The translations under genes were made by a program, and so were the position numbers. The notes below the pieces were generated by a model that did not search any database, was not told the DNA's origin, and saw nothing but the letters and a program-made list of their open reading frames with translations. A DNA stretch of 62,570 nt from an uncultured Anaerolineales bacterium (GTDB lineage Bacteria; Chloroflexota; Anaerolineae; Anaerolineales; UBA6663), in NCBI GenBank assembly GCA_937952305.1, contig CALFZO010000056.1, forward strand, positions 1 to 62,570, given 5' to 3'. Positions 48,974 to 56,823 of this stretch are shown here, piece by piece (position 1 is the stretch's first letter; each line of letters opens with the position of its first letter).

Positions 48974-49933
48974 GTGGCCAAGGTTTCATTGCAAGACCTC
49001 AAGACTAGCATGGCGCTCCAGGCGGCGTCCCGCCAGGCGAATCCGGTCTCGTTGACGCTGTTCTTCTTCTGGTTGAGCGTGGGGACGCTGGGCGCCGTCC
49101 TGGCCGAGGCCGCGCGCTGGCCGGACTGGGCCATCGGCTTGACCGTCAGTGCCTGTCTGCTGATCGGCATCTATCTGCTCTTCGCGCTCAAGATCGCCAA
49201 CCAGTGGGAGAAGGCCGTGGTGCTGCGCTTCGGCAGGTTCCGCGGCCTGGCCGGCCCCGGCCTGTTCTGGATCGTGCCGATCATGGACACCGTGCCGGTC
49301 TGGATCGACCACCGCACCATCGTCACGCCCTTCAGCGCCGAGAAGACGCTGACGCGCGACACGGTGCCCGTCAACGTGGACGCCGTGCTGTTCTGGCTGG
49401 TCTGGGACGCGCAGAAGGCCGCCCTCGAAGTCGAGGACTACCGCACCGCCATCGCCTGGGCCGCCCAGACCGCCCTGCGCGACATCATCGGCAAGATGAT
49501 GCTGGCCGATATCCTGGTGGGGCGCGAGGCCATCGACCGCGAGCTGCAGAAGATCATCGACGAGCGCACCACGCCCTGGGGCGTCAGCGTGACCAGCGTC
49601 GAGATCCGTGACATCGTCATCCCGCAGGACCTGGAGGTGGCGATGAGCCGCCAGGCTCAGGCCGAGCGCGAGCGCCAGGCGCGCGTCATCCTGGGCGAGT
49701 CCGAGAAGCAGATCGCGGCTTCCTTCGCCGAGGCGGCCCAGGCCTACGCCGACAATCCGACCGCCCTGCACCTGCGCGCCATGAACATGCTCTTTGAAGG
49801 TCTCAAGGAGAAGGGCGCGCTGATGATCGTGCCGTCGTCGGCGGTGGAGACCATGAACCTGGGCGGGCTGACCGGCCTGGCCGCGCTGGCCCGGCCCGGC
49901 GGCGGCGCCCCGCCGGCGGCCAGCGGCCGCTGA
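48974..49933 (+). CDS. SPFH/stomatin-like (slipin) membrane protein
   Basis: A 319-aa band-7 protein. Two hydrophobic helices (about 26-45 and 53-72) precede the SPFH domain: EKAVVLRFGRFRGLAGPGLFW, VDHRT-like WIDHRTIVT, VNVDAVLFW, then the coiled-coil PQDLEVAMSRQAQAERERQARVI and the C-terminal segment ending in Gly/Ala. Slipins organise membrane microdomains and are often paired with NfeD proteases; none is present here. GTG start with AAAGGAGA upstream. Co-transcribed with GntR (11-bp gap) and followed by a terminator. Confidence 0.92.
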   Translation: MAKVSLQDLKTSMALQAASRQANPVSLTLFFFWLSVGTLGAVLAEAARWPDWAIGLTVSACLLIGIYLLFALKIANQWEKAVVLRFGRFRGLAGPGLFWIVPIMDTVPVWIDHRTIVTPFSAEKTLTRDTVPVNVDAVLFWLVWDAQKAALEVEDYRTAIAWAAQTALRDIIGKMMLADILVGREAIDRELQKIIDERTTPWGVSVTSVEIRDIVIPQDLEVAMSRQAQAERERQARVILGESEKQIAASFAEAAQAYADNPTALHLRAMNMLFEGLKEKGALMIVPSSAVETMNLGGLTGLAALARPGGGAPPAASGR

Positions 49934-49958
49934 CGTCGAACCGCCCGACTGCGTTGCG

Positions 49959-49990
49959 GGAGGCGCGACCCACCGGTTGCGCCTCCTCTT
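49959..49990 (+). terminator. Rho-independent terminator after the SPFH gene
   Basis: A 12-bp stem (49959-49970 with 49975-49986, one G-T pair, 4-nt loop) followed by TCTTTTG. Confidence 0.85.
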
Positions 49991-50035
49991 TTGTTCGGCG
50001 CCCGGCAGACCCGCCGCGGCGCCGGGAGAACTTCT

Positions 50036-51073
50036 ATGTCTGCCAACTCGCTCGACACCCGCCGCCTCCTCATCTTCCTTGGCTTCGCCTTCGGCCTGGC
50101 CTGGCTGACGGCCCTGGTGCTGGCCCTGAACGGCGGCCTGGCCAACAGCCCGGAGATCCTGCCCGGGATCCCGCTGGCCGTGGTTTTGGTGGCCGGCCCG
50201 TATATGTGGGCGCCGGCGCTGGCCCACCTCCTGACCCGGCTGATCACGCGCGAGGGCTGGCGCGACACCGGTCTGCGGCCGGTGCTGGCCGGCTGGCCGT
50301 ATTGGCTGGCGGCCTGGGTGCTGCCCGGCTTGCTGACCGTGGCGGGCCTGGTCGTCTACTTCGGCCTGTTCCCGCAGCACTTTGACCCGACGCTCGGTCT
50401 GCTGCGCGATCTGCTGGCCCAGTCCGGCCAGGCCGGGCTGATCGACCCGTGGGCCGTGGTCGCCCTCCAGATCGGCCAGGCGATCTTGATCGCGCCGCTG
50501 ATCAACAGCGTGTTCACCTTCGGCGAGGAATTCGGCTGGCGCGCCTACCTGCAGCCCAAACTCATGGCGCTCGGCCCGCGCCGGGCGATGCTGCTGATGG
50601 GCCTGATCTGGGGCGTCTGGCACTGGCCCGTGATCGTCATGGGCCACAACTACGGCCTGGACTATCCCGGCGCGCCGTGGCTGGGGCCGCTGGCCATGGT
50701 CTGGTTCACGTTCGTGTGCGGCACGGTGCTGGGCTGGCTGACCGTGCGCGGCGGCAGCGTCTGGCCGGCCGTCATCGGCCATGCCGCCATCAACGGCATC
50801 GCCGGGCTGGGCGCCCTCTTCATTCAGGGCGAGCCTAACCCCGTGCTCGGCCCGCTGCCGGTCGGCGTGATCGGCGGCCTGCCGTGGGCGTTGCTGACGC
50901 TCGGTCTGCTGCTGGTCCCGGCGGTCTGGCGCGCCCGGACCCCGCCGACCGCCGGCCAGGTGTCGCCCGCCCCGGCGCCGGCTCCGGCCTTGGGCGCCCC
51001 GCCGGCCGAGCCGGCCAGTCGCCCCGCGCCCACACGGCCCGAGCAGCTTGACGACTCGCGTTACACTCATTAA
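50036..51073 (+). CDS. CPBP-family intramembrane protease with C-terminal QLDDSRY motif
   Basis: A 345-aa protein with about eight helices. The CPBP motifs are FGEEFGWRAYLQPKL (Glu-Glu and Arg, about 165-179), IWGVWHWPVIVMGHN and VIGHAAINGI (His and Asn). A Pro/Ala-rich cytoplasmic tail ends EQLDDSRYTH; the same QLDDSRY closes the Ig-zinc ribbon protein at 52902-53717. GGGAGAA precedes ATG 50036. Not the paralogue of the CPBP gene at 16308 by its tail or N-terminus. Confidence 0.9.
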   Translation: MSANSLDTRRLLIFLGFAFGLAWLTALVLALNGGLANSPEILPGIPLAVVLVAGPYMWAPALAHLLTRLITREGWRDTGLRPVLAGWPYWLAAWVLPGLLTVAGLVVYFGLFPQHFDPTLGLLRDLLAQSGQAGLIDPWAVVALQIGQAILIAPLINSVFTFGEEFGWRAYLQPKLMALGPRRAMLLMGLIWGVWHWPVIVMGHNYGLDYPGAPWLGPLAMVWFTFVCGTVLGWLTVRGGSVWPAVIGHAAINGIAGLGALFIQGEPNPVLGPLPVGVIGGLPWALLTLGLLLVPAVWRARTPPTAGQVSPAPAPAPALGAPPAEPASRPAPTRPEQLDDSRYTH

Positions 51074-51122
51074 GCCGCGCGGCGCCGGCCTCCTTGGCCG
51101 GCGCCGCCCCAGTGAGACCACC

Positions 51123-52049
51123 ATGATCCAGACCGAAGGACTGACCAAGATTTTTCCCGGCGAGGTGAAAGGCACGACCGTCACCGCTGTGGATAACCTG
51201 TCGTTTTCTGTGGAGGAAGGTGAGGTGTTTGGCTTCCTGGGCCCCAACGGGGCCGGAAAGACCACCACCGTACGCCTGCTGTGCGCGCTGATTGGGCCCA
51301 GCCGCGGAGAGGCGCGCGTCAACGGCCTGACCATCGGCCGCGACGACCAGGCCATCCGCCAATCGGTGGGCATCCTGACCGAGACGCCGGGCATGTATGA
51401 CCGGCTGAGCGCCGAAAAGAACCTGATCATCTTCGCCAAGTTGTACGGCGTGCCGGACCCGGCCGCCCGCGCCGCCCACTACCTGAAGATGCTCGGCCTG
51501 TGGGATCGGCGGCTGGACGCGGCCGGCAGCTTCTCCAAAGGGATGCGCCAGAAGCTGGCCATCGCCCGCGCCCTGCTGCACGAACCCAAGGTCTTGTTCC
51601 TAGACGAACCCACCAGCGGCCTGGACCCGGAGGCGGCCCGGCTGGTGCGCGACGCCATCGAAAGCCTCAAAGGCGAGGGCCGCACGATCTTCCTGTGCAC
51701 CCACAACCTAGACGAGGCCGACCGGCTGTGTGACCGGATCGCCATCTTCAAGACCCGGCTGGTGACTGTGGACACGCCGGCCAACCTGCGCCAGCGCCTA
51801 TACGGGCGCCAGGTGGTCTTCCACCTGGCCCGCCTGGAGCCGGCCTGGGTGACGGCCGTGGCCGGTCTGCCGGGCGTGCGCGCGGCCGAGGCCGTGGACC
51901 ACCGCCTGGTCGTGCGCGTGGACGACCCGGAAACAGTCAACCCGGCCATCGTGCGCCACCTGGTCGCCGCCGGCGCCGACCTCCGGTTTGTGGGCGAGCT
52001 GCGCCACTCACTGGAAGACGTCTATCTGCAGCTGATCAACCACGCCTGA
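51123..52049 (+). CDS. ABC transporter ATP-binding protein
   Basis: A 308-aa ATPase. Walker A GPNGAGKTTTV (about 41-51), Q-loop replaced by ILTETPGMYDRLS, signature FSKGMRQKL (Phe-Ser-Lys-Gly variant of LSGGQ), Walker B VLFLDEPTSGLDP and the His switch in CTHNLDEA. The C-terminal 80 residues are the regulatory extension typical of ABC-2 (DrrA-like) exporters. Partner permease 46 bp downstream; the gap holds a parS-like palindrome. Confidence 0.94.
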   Translation: MIQTEGLTKIFPGEVKGTTVTAVDNLSFSVEEGEVFGFLGPNGAGKTTTVRLLCALIGPSRGEARVNGLTIGRDDQAIRQSVGILTETPGMYDRLSAEKNLIIFAKLYGVPDPAARAAHYLKMLGLWDRRLDAAGSFSKGMRQKLAIARALLHEPKVLFLDEPTSGLDPEAARLVRDAIESLKGEGRTIFLCTHNLDEADRLCDRIAIFKTRLVTVDTPANLRQRLYGRQVVFHLARLEPAWVTAVAGLPGVRAAEAVDHRLVVRVDDPETVNPAIVRHLVAAGADLRFVGELRHSLEDVYLQLINHA

Positions 52050-52060
52050 GCGCCGGCCCG

Positions 52061-52074
52061 GTTTCACGTGGAAC
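52061..52074. promoter_or_regulatory. parS-like ParB binding site
   Basis: GTTTCACGTGGAAC is an exact match to the 14-bp core of actinobacterial parS sites and differs by one base from the B. subtilis-type core. It lies in the 46-bp gap between the ABC ATPase and permease genes. A 14-mer match by chance in a window this size is very unlikely. No parA/parB or dnaA is in the window, so its role depends on distance to the replication origin. Confidence 0.7.
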
Positions 52075-52095
52075 CTGGCGTCCAGGAGGACCCGT

Positions 52096-52896
52096 ATGAA
52101 CCTGCATCGCATCCGCACCATCGTCGACAAAGAGTGGGCCGAGGTCTTCAAGAACCAGTTGGTGATCTGGACCGTGGCCGCCCTGCCGCTGCTCTTCACG
52201 CTCCTGCCGCTCGGCATCTTGTTCGCCACGCGCAGCGTGACGCCGGACGCCATGAGCGGCGACGTGACCGACCTGCCCAAGAGCTTCCTGAACGCCTGCG
52301 GCGCGCTGGCGCCCTACGAGTGCTTCCAGGTCTACCTGATCAACCAGTTCCTGGTGCTGTACATGATGATGCCGCTGATCATCCCGACCTCGATCGCGGC
52401 CTACAGCATCGTGGGTGAAAAGACGACGCGCAGCCTGGAACCCTTGCTGGCCACGCCCGTCACCACCGAAGAACTCCTGGCCGGCAAAGGGTTGGCGGCC
52501 GCCCTGCCCGCGATCGGCGCCACCTGGGGGGCCTTCCTGCTCTTCGTGGCCCTGGCGCCGCTGGCCGGCGCCACGCCCACCGTCGTCAGCCGGATCTTCA
52601 GCCCCACCTGGATCGTGGCCGTCTTCGTCATCGGCCCGCTGATGGCGATCCTGGCCGTCAACTTCGCCGTGATGGTCTCCTCGCGCGTCACCGACCCACG
52701 CACGGCCGAGCAGTTGTCCGGGCTGCTGATTGTGCCGATCATGGGCCTGATCTTCGGCCAGATCGCGGGCGTGATCGTCATCAACCTGCCGCTGATGCTG
52801 GGCGTGGCCGTCACCCTGGCCGCGCTCGACATCGGCGCGATCTATCTCGGCGCGCAAGTCTTTCAGCGCGAAGCCATCCTCACCAAATGGAAGTGA
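52096..52896 (+). CDS. ABC-2 type permease
   Basis: A 266-aa membrane permease. RIRTIVDKEWAEVFKNQLVIW opens in the family manner, VGEKTTRSLEPLLATPVTTEELLAGK (read in parts) is the conserved cytoplasmic loop of ABC-2 exporters of the NatB/YhaP group, and about six helices follow. Partner of the ATPase upstream. Substrate unknown; related systems export Na+, drugs or lipids. Overlaps or abuts the next gene within a few bases. Confidence 0.9.
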   Translation: MNLHRIRTIVDKEWAEVFKNQLVIWTVAALPLLFTLLPLGILFATRSVTPDAMSGDVTDLPKSFLNACGALAPYECFQVYLINQFLVLYMMMPLIIPTSIAAYSIVGEKTTRSLEPLLATPVTTEELLAGKGLAAALPAIGATWGAFLLFVALAPLAGATPTVVSRIFSPTWIVAVFVIGPLMAILAVNFAVMVSSRVTDPRTAEQLSGLLIVPIMGLIFGQIAGVIVINLPLMLGVAVTLAALDIGAIYLGAQVFQREAILTKWK

Positions 52897-52901
52897 GCCT
52901 C

Positions 52902-53717
52902 ATGTCCGCCTCCGCCCCTCTCACTCGGATACAGACGAACCGCGCCAGCCACTGGCTGGCCGCCCTCCTGGTCGGCCTGAGCCTGCTCCTGCCGCTGACG
53001 CCCGCCGGGGCCCAGACCGCCGAACCGGACGTCCTGACCCTCTATGTCCGCCGCAACATGGGCTACGGCGGCGGCAGCCAGATCCAGGGCTCGTTCCGCA
53101 TGGAAATTGACGGCCCAGCCGACCTGGTCGCCGTGACCTTCAAGATCGACGACGCCGTCGTCGGCACCGACAGCGAGCCGCCCTTCCGCGTCGACTTCAG
53201 CACCGCCGACTACCCGGCCGGCTGGCGGGAAATGACCGCCGTCGGCCAGACCGCCGACGGGGGCACGCTGGTCTCGGCGCCGCGCCGCCTGGAGTTCCTG
53301 AGCGCCGCCGACAGCCAGGCCGCCACGCTGCGCGTCGTCGGCACCATGGGCGGGATTGTGCTCGCGATCCTGGCCGTCGTCTTCGGCCTGGCGCTGCTGC
53401 CCACGCTCACCGGCCGCCGCAAGCCGGTGCCGCTCGGCGCGGCCCGCGACTACGGCCTGCTGGGCGGCTCGATCTGCCCGCGCTGCGGGCGGCCGTTCCC
53501 GCGCCACCTCTGGGCCCTCAACATCAGCTTCGTCGGCAAGTTCGACCGCTGCGACCACTGCGGGAAGTGGAGCCTGACGACGCGCGCCAGCCCTGAGGAC
53601 CTGCGCGCCGCCGAGGCCGCCGAGCGGGCCAGCGCCGGCGCAGCCGCGCCGGCGCCGGAGGCCAGCCCGGAAGAGAAACTGCGCAAGCAGCTGGACGACT
53701 CGCGCTACGCGCCGTAA
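52902..53717 (+). CDS. Secreted Ig-like domain, membrane helix and cytoplasmic zinc ribbon
   Basis: A 271-aa protein with a signal peptide (about 18-38, LAALLVGLSLLLPLTPAGAQ), an extracytoplasmic Ig-like beta sandwich (about 45-140, with VTFKIDDAVVGTDSEPPFRV), a membrane helix (about 148-168), then a cytoplasmic zinc ribbon: CPRCGRPFPRHLW and CDHCGKW. The tail ends EKLRKQLDDSRYAP, sharing QLDDSRY with the CPBP protease upstream. The domain order links an outside sensor to an inside zinc knuckle. ATG 52902 is used; ATG 52887 overlaps the permease end. Likely part of the ABC operon. Confidence 0.75.
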   Translation: MSASAPLTRIQTNRASHWLAALLVGLSLLLPLTPAGAQTAEPDVLTLYVRRNMGYGGGSQIQGSFRMEIDGPADLVAVTFKIDDAVVGTDSEPPFRVDFSTADYPAGWREMTAVGQTADGGTLVSAPRRLEFLSAADSQAATLRVVGTMGGIVLAILAVVFGLALLPTLTGRRKPVPLGAARDYGLLGGSICPRCGRPFPRHLWALNISFVGKFDRCDHCGKWSLTTRASPEDLRAAEAAERASAGAAAPAPEASPEEKLRKQLDDSRYAP

Positions 53718-53744
53718 CAGCCTGCGCCTCGCCCCAGCCGCCGC

Positions 53745-53784
53745 AACCGGCCGGCGGTCGCCCAGCGGCCCCGGCCGGTTTCGT
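53745..53784 (+). terminator. Terminator after the Ig-zinc ribbon gene
   Basis: A 10-bp stem, AACCGGCCGG (53745-53754) with CCGGCCGGTT (53771-53780), followed by TCGTTTG. The loop of 16 nt can fold further. Confidence 0.65.
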
Positions 53785-53813
53785 TTGCCAGAGCCCCGGG
53801 CGGGTGCTATCAT
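53785..53813 (+). promoter_or_regulatory. Promoter of the single-helix protein gene
   Basis: TTGCCA (53785-53790), 17 bp, TATCAT (53808-53813) with an extended TGC before the -10. Overlaps the tail of the preceding terminator. The leader of about 120 nt before ATG 53940 has no recognised structure. Confidence 0.65.
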
Positions 53814-53939
53814 CCCGCCACTATCGTTCCCGGCAGTGATACCCAACCGATCAACGCCGCCAGGGCGGCGAGTGGACCAATGACCGGTGGCCGGCACGAG
53901 CCCGATCGACCCCAGTTCCTGAACCGACGGAGGCACGTA

Positions 53940-54605
53940 ATGGAGAAATTCCTGGCCAAGAGCAAGGCGCAGGCCGCCGCCCGCCAGAATGGCCAACCGC
54001 AATCCAAACCGGCGCCCCAGCCGCTGGTCGGCGACTTCTGGCGCTTCGCGGTCCTGTTCTCGTTCGTGGTCAACGTCATCCTGCTCCTGGTGGTGGCCGG
54101 GCTGATCGGCCTGGTCTTCCAGATCAAGACCTCCATCGCTCAGCCGATCGTCGGCGGCCTGCACGCCAGCTTTCAGCAGATGCAGCAGGCCAGCATCGTC
54201 TCCTCCATTCCGGTCAGCGACACGATCCTGGTCAACGACACGATCCCGGTGGTCTTCGATCTGCCGCTCAACCAGAACACGATCGTCACCACGACGGCCC
54301 CGCTCGTCATCAACGGCGCCACCGTCAACATCCAGAGCGGCGGGCTGTCGCTCAACGCCGCCGCCGACATCGTCCTGCCGGCCGGCACCGGCCTCCCGGT
54401 TCAGCTGGCCCTGACCGTACCGGTCAACCAGATCGTGCCGGTCGTCCTCACCGTCCCGGTCCAGATCCAGGTGCCGGTCAACATCCCCCTCGCGCAGACC
54501 GAGCTCAACGCGCCGTTCACCCAACTGGCCGGCATCGTCGGGCCGTATGATGCCCTGCTGAGCGGCCTGCCGTCCTCCTGGACGGAGGCCTTCCTGGGCC
54601 GCTGA
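53940..54605 (+). CDS. Single-pass membrane protein with Val-rich repeats
   Basis: A 221-aa protein: basic, Gln-rich N-terminus, one membrane helix (about 34-58, FAVLFSFVVNVILLLVVAGLIG), then an extracytoplasmic part with repeated alternating hydrophobic strands (SIPVSDTILVNDTIPVVFDLP, then VPVNQIVPVVLTVPVQIQVPV, read in parts). The repeat could form an amphipathic beta structure on the membrane surface. No family recognised. GGAGG before ATG 53940. Six bp before the methyltransferase gene. Confidence 0.75.
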   Translation: MEKFLAKSKAQAAARQNGQPQSKPAPQPLVGDFWRFAVLFSFVVNVILLLVVAGLIGLVFQIKTSIAQPIVGGLHASFQQMQQASIVSSIPVSDTILVNDTIPVVFDLPLNQNTIVTTTAPLVINGATVNIQSGGLSLNAAADIVLPAGTGLPVQLALTVPVNQIVPVVLTVPVQIQVPVNIPLAQTELNAPFTQLAGIVGPYDALLSGLPSSWTEAFLGR

Positions 54606-54611
54606 CCGCGC

Positions 54612-55502
54612 ATGACCGACCGGCCGCCCGTCTGCGATTACGAGGGCTCGCGCTACCAGTCTGAGTTTTGGGACACCGGCGGGCGCGCTTACGAAGACCA
54701 GACCGAGGCCCGTGCCCTGCAGGCCTTGCTGCCGCCGGCGGGCAAACTCCTGCTGGAGGTCGGCGCTGGAGCCGGCCGCAACACGCCCCGCTACGCCGGC
54801 TTTGAGCGCGTCGTCCTGTTGGACTACTCGCGCACGCAACTGGCGCAGGCCCAGGCCCGGCTCGGCCGCGGCGCGCGCTACGTCTACGTCGCCGCCGATG
54901 TCTACCGGCTGCCGTTCGCGCCCGGCCTGTTCGACGCCGCCACCATGATCCGCGTCCTGCACCACATGGCCGACGCGCCAGCGGCCCTGGCCCAGGTGCG
55001 CGCGGTGCTGCAACCCGGCGCCACCTTCATCCTGGAATTCGCCAACAAGCAGAACCTGAAGGCCATCGCCCGCTGGCTGCTTGGCCGCCAGGCCTGGAGC
55101 CCGTTTGACCCGGCGCCGGTGGAGTTTGCGGCCCTCAACTTCGACTTCCATCCGGCCACGCTGCTGAGCTGGCTGCGCGCGGCCGGGTTCGCGCCGCAGG
55201 CGCTCCGCGCGCTCTCCTATTTCCGGGTGACGTGGCTCAAGCGCCGCGTGCCCACCGGAGTGCTGGTGGCGCTGGACGCCTTGCTGCAACCGACCGGCGG
55301 GCTCGTCCAACTTTCGCCCAGCGTGTTCGTGCGCGCCCAGGCCACCGGGCCGGGCGCCCCCGCGGAGGCCGGCGTCTTCTTCCGCTGCCCGGCCTGTGGC
55401 TCGCTGGCGTTAAACGACAACGGCGACCACTGCCTGTGCTCAGGCTGTGGCCGCCGTTGGGCTGTGCGCGACGGAATCTACGACTTCAAGGAGCCGGTGT
55501 AA
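54612..55502 (+). CDS. Class I SAM methyltransferase with C-terminal zinc ribbon
   Basis: A 296-aa protein. Motif I LLEVGAGAGRNTPRY (about 48-62), LLDYSRTQLAQA (motif II), ATMIRVLHHMADAP (motif IV) and GATFILEFANKQNL are those of Rossmann methyltransferases of the ubiquinone/menaquinone or lipid type. The last 45 residues form a Trm112-like zinc ribbon: FRCPACGSLALND and CLCSGCGRRWAVRDGIYDF. In other proteins such ribbons activate methyltransferases; here it is fused. Substrate unknown. Confidence 0.9.
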   Translation: MTDRPPVCDYEGSRYQSEFWDTGGRAYEDQTEARALQALLPPAGKLLLEVGAGAGRNTPRYAGFERVVLLDYSRTQLAQAQARLGRGARYVYVAADVYRLPFAPGLFDAATMIRVLHHMADAPAALAQVRAVLQPGATFILEFANKQNLKAIARWLLGRQAWSPFDPAPVEFAALNFDFHPATLLSWLRAAGFAPQALRALSYFRVTWLKRRVPTGVLVALDALLQPTGGLVQLSPSVFVRAQATGPGAPAEAGVFFRCPACGSLALNDNGDHCLCSGCGRRWAVRDGIYDFKEPV

Positions 55503-56697
55503 CCGCCCCCAGCCAGTAGCGACTGCCGTTGGTGGTGCGCCGCAGGAAACCGGCGTCCACCAGTTCGCGCCGCAGCCCGCTCGTGTCGTTGTGGAAGCGC
55601 GCCAGCGCTTCGTTGACCTGCTTCTCCGTATACTCGCGCCCTGGCTCGAACGCGCGCACGACGTAGCGCAGCACGGCCTGCATCTTCTTCGCCTGGAGCG
55701 GCAGCTCGCGGAAGCGGCCCTCGGCCGTGAGGTAGTTCTTAAGCACCTGCTGGTCAGAGGCCTCGACTGACTCCAGCTTGGGCGCCTCCGGCCGCGCTGA
55801 CAGCCGCGCCGCCAACGCGCGCGGCGCCTCCCAGGCCAGCCCGTACCGCGTGCCGGTGGGGCGGGCCTCCGCCTTCACCAGGCCGGCGCCCAGCAACGTG
55901 GCCAAATGCCGCGCCACCGCGGCCGGCTTCTGGCCCAGTTCCGCCGCCAGCTGTTCGGTCGTGGCACTCTGGCGCGCCAACCGGCCCGCGATCGCCAAGC
56001 GGTTCGTGTCCACCAGCACCTGGAAGAATTTCTCGAGTTCATCCTGCGCCATCGCTTCTTGGACCGTATCCATCGCGGGCCTCCTGTCTGGGTGTGCTGG
56101 CGCCGCCGGCTGGGCCGGGGCGGGCTCCGCCGTCGGGCGCCAATACTTGCCTCCATCAGCGGCGCGGGCCAGCAGCCGGTAACTGATCAGCGCCCGTCGC
56201 AGGCTGGCGCTATCCGGATGGAAGCGCGCCAGCACCAGGTTGACATGCTTTTCGGTGTACTCCCGGCCCGGCTCAAACTGACGCGCGATATGCCGCAGCA
56301 CCGCCTGCAGCTTCTTCTGCTGGGCCGGGATCTCCCTCAGCGAGCCATCCCGCCGCGAAAAGTCACGCATGACCTTGCGGTCGAAGGCTTCCACGTCCAC
56401 ATCGGCGGCCGTCTGCGGCAGCGTCTCCTGGGCCAGCAGCACTTGGGCCAGACCGTGGATGGCGTCCAGCCGCAGGCGATAGGGTTTCTCGCGGCCGCGC
56501 TGGCCCTCGGCCTCCACCAGCCCGGCCTCAGTCAGGCGCGCCAGGTGGTGCGAGATCGTCGCGGCTTTGACGGCCAGCATCGCCGCCAGCTGCTCACCGG
56601 TCAGGCTCTCGCGCGCCAGCAGCCCGACGATCTTCAGCCGCGTCCCATCGGCCAGCGCCTTGAAGAAGCGCGTCAGTTCAGGGCTTGTGTCAGTCAT
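55486..56697 (-). CDS. Duplicated ArsR-HTH plus DUF2087 regulator
   Basis: A 403-aa protein made of two copies of one unit. Copy 1: ArsR-like winged helix (about 5-95, VKAATISHHLARLTEAGLV) and DUF2087 (about 115-187, with FEPGREYTEKHVN). A Pro/Ala linker (about 190-207). Copy 2: winged helix (about 215-300, KPAAVARHLATLLGAGLV) and DUF2087 (about 322-396, with FEPGREYTEKQVN). A single unit is the normal protein, so one polypeptide may act as a pseudo-dimer. ATG 56697 is supported by the promoter just upstream. Overlaps the methyltransferase gene tail-to-tail by 17 bp. Confidence 0.9.
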   Translation of the reverse strand: MTDTSPELTRFFKALADGTRLKIVGLLARESLTGEQLAAMLAVKAATISHHLARLTEAGLVEAEGQRGREKPYRLRLDAIHGLAQVLLAQETLPQTAADVDVEAFDRKVMRDFSRRDGSLREIPAQQKKLQAVLRHIARQFEPGREYTEKHVNLVLARFHPDSASLRRALISYRLLARAADGGKYWRPTAEPAPAQPAAPAHPDRRPAMDTVQEAMAQDELEKFFQVLVDTNRLAIAGRLARQSATTEQLAAELGQKPAAVARHLATLLGAGLVKAEARPTGTRYGLAWEAPRALAARLSARPEAPKLESVEASDQQVLKNYLTAEGRFRELPLQAKKMQAVLRYVVRAFEPGREYTEKQVNEALARFHNDTSGLRRELVDAGFLRRTTNGSRYWLGAVTPAP

Positions 56698-56712
56698 ATA
56701 TCCACCACATTG

Positions 56713-56730
56713 ATTAGACAGATATCTAAT
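56713..56730. promoter_or_regulatory. Operator of the duplicated ArsR regulator
   Basis: ATTAGA (56713-56718), a 6-bp centre, TCTAAT (56725-56730): a perfect inverted repeat just after the -10 and before the start codon, where ArsR-type repressors usually bind. Autoregulation is inference. Confidence 0.65.
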
Positions 56731-56756
56731 TATACACCACCCCCGCCGCCAGTCAA
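56729..56756 (-). promoter_or_regulatory. Promoter of the duplicated ArsR regulator gene
   Basis: TTGACT (56751-56756), 16 bp, TATAAT (56729-56734) on the minus strand. One of the closest matches to the sigma-70 consensus in the window. Confidence 0.8.
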
Positions 56757-56771
56757 CCCCAGGCACGCAAA

Positions 56772-56797
56772 AGCCCCGGCGGCGCGCCGCCGGGGCT
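56772..56797 (-). terminator. Terminator after the anti-sigma-like gene
   Basis: A perfect 26-bp GC-rich palindrome (AGCCCCGGCGGCG and its complement), followed on the minus strand by TTTTGCG. It ends the sigma/anti-sigma unit. Confidence 0.8.
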
Positions 56798-56823
56798 GAA
56801 GACGGACTGAGCGCGCTCGGCTG

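Noticed and set aside
48986..51439. An 817-codon minus-strand open frame
   Set aside because: It runs antisense through the SPFH, CPBP and ABC genes, which all have clear motifs; the composition is that of a shadow frame.
52863..55310. An 815-codon minus-strand open frame
   Set aside because: It is antisense to three plus-strand genes with recognisable domains and ribosome sites.
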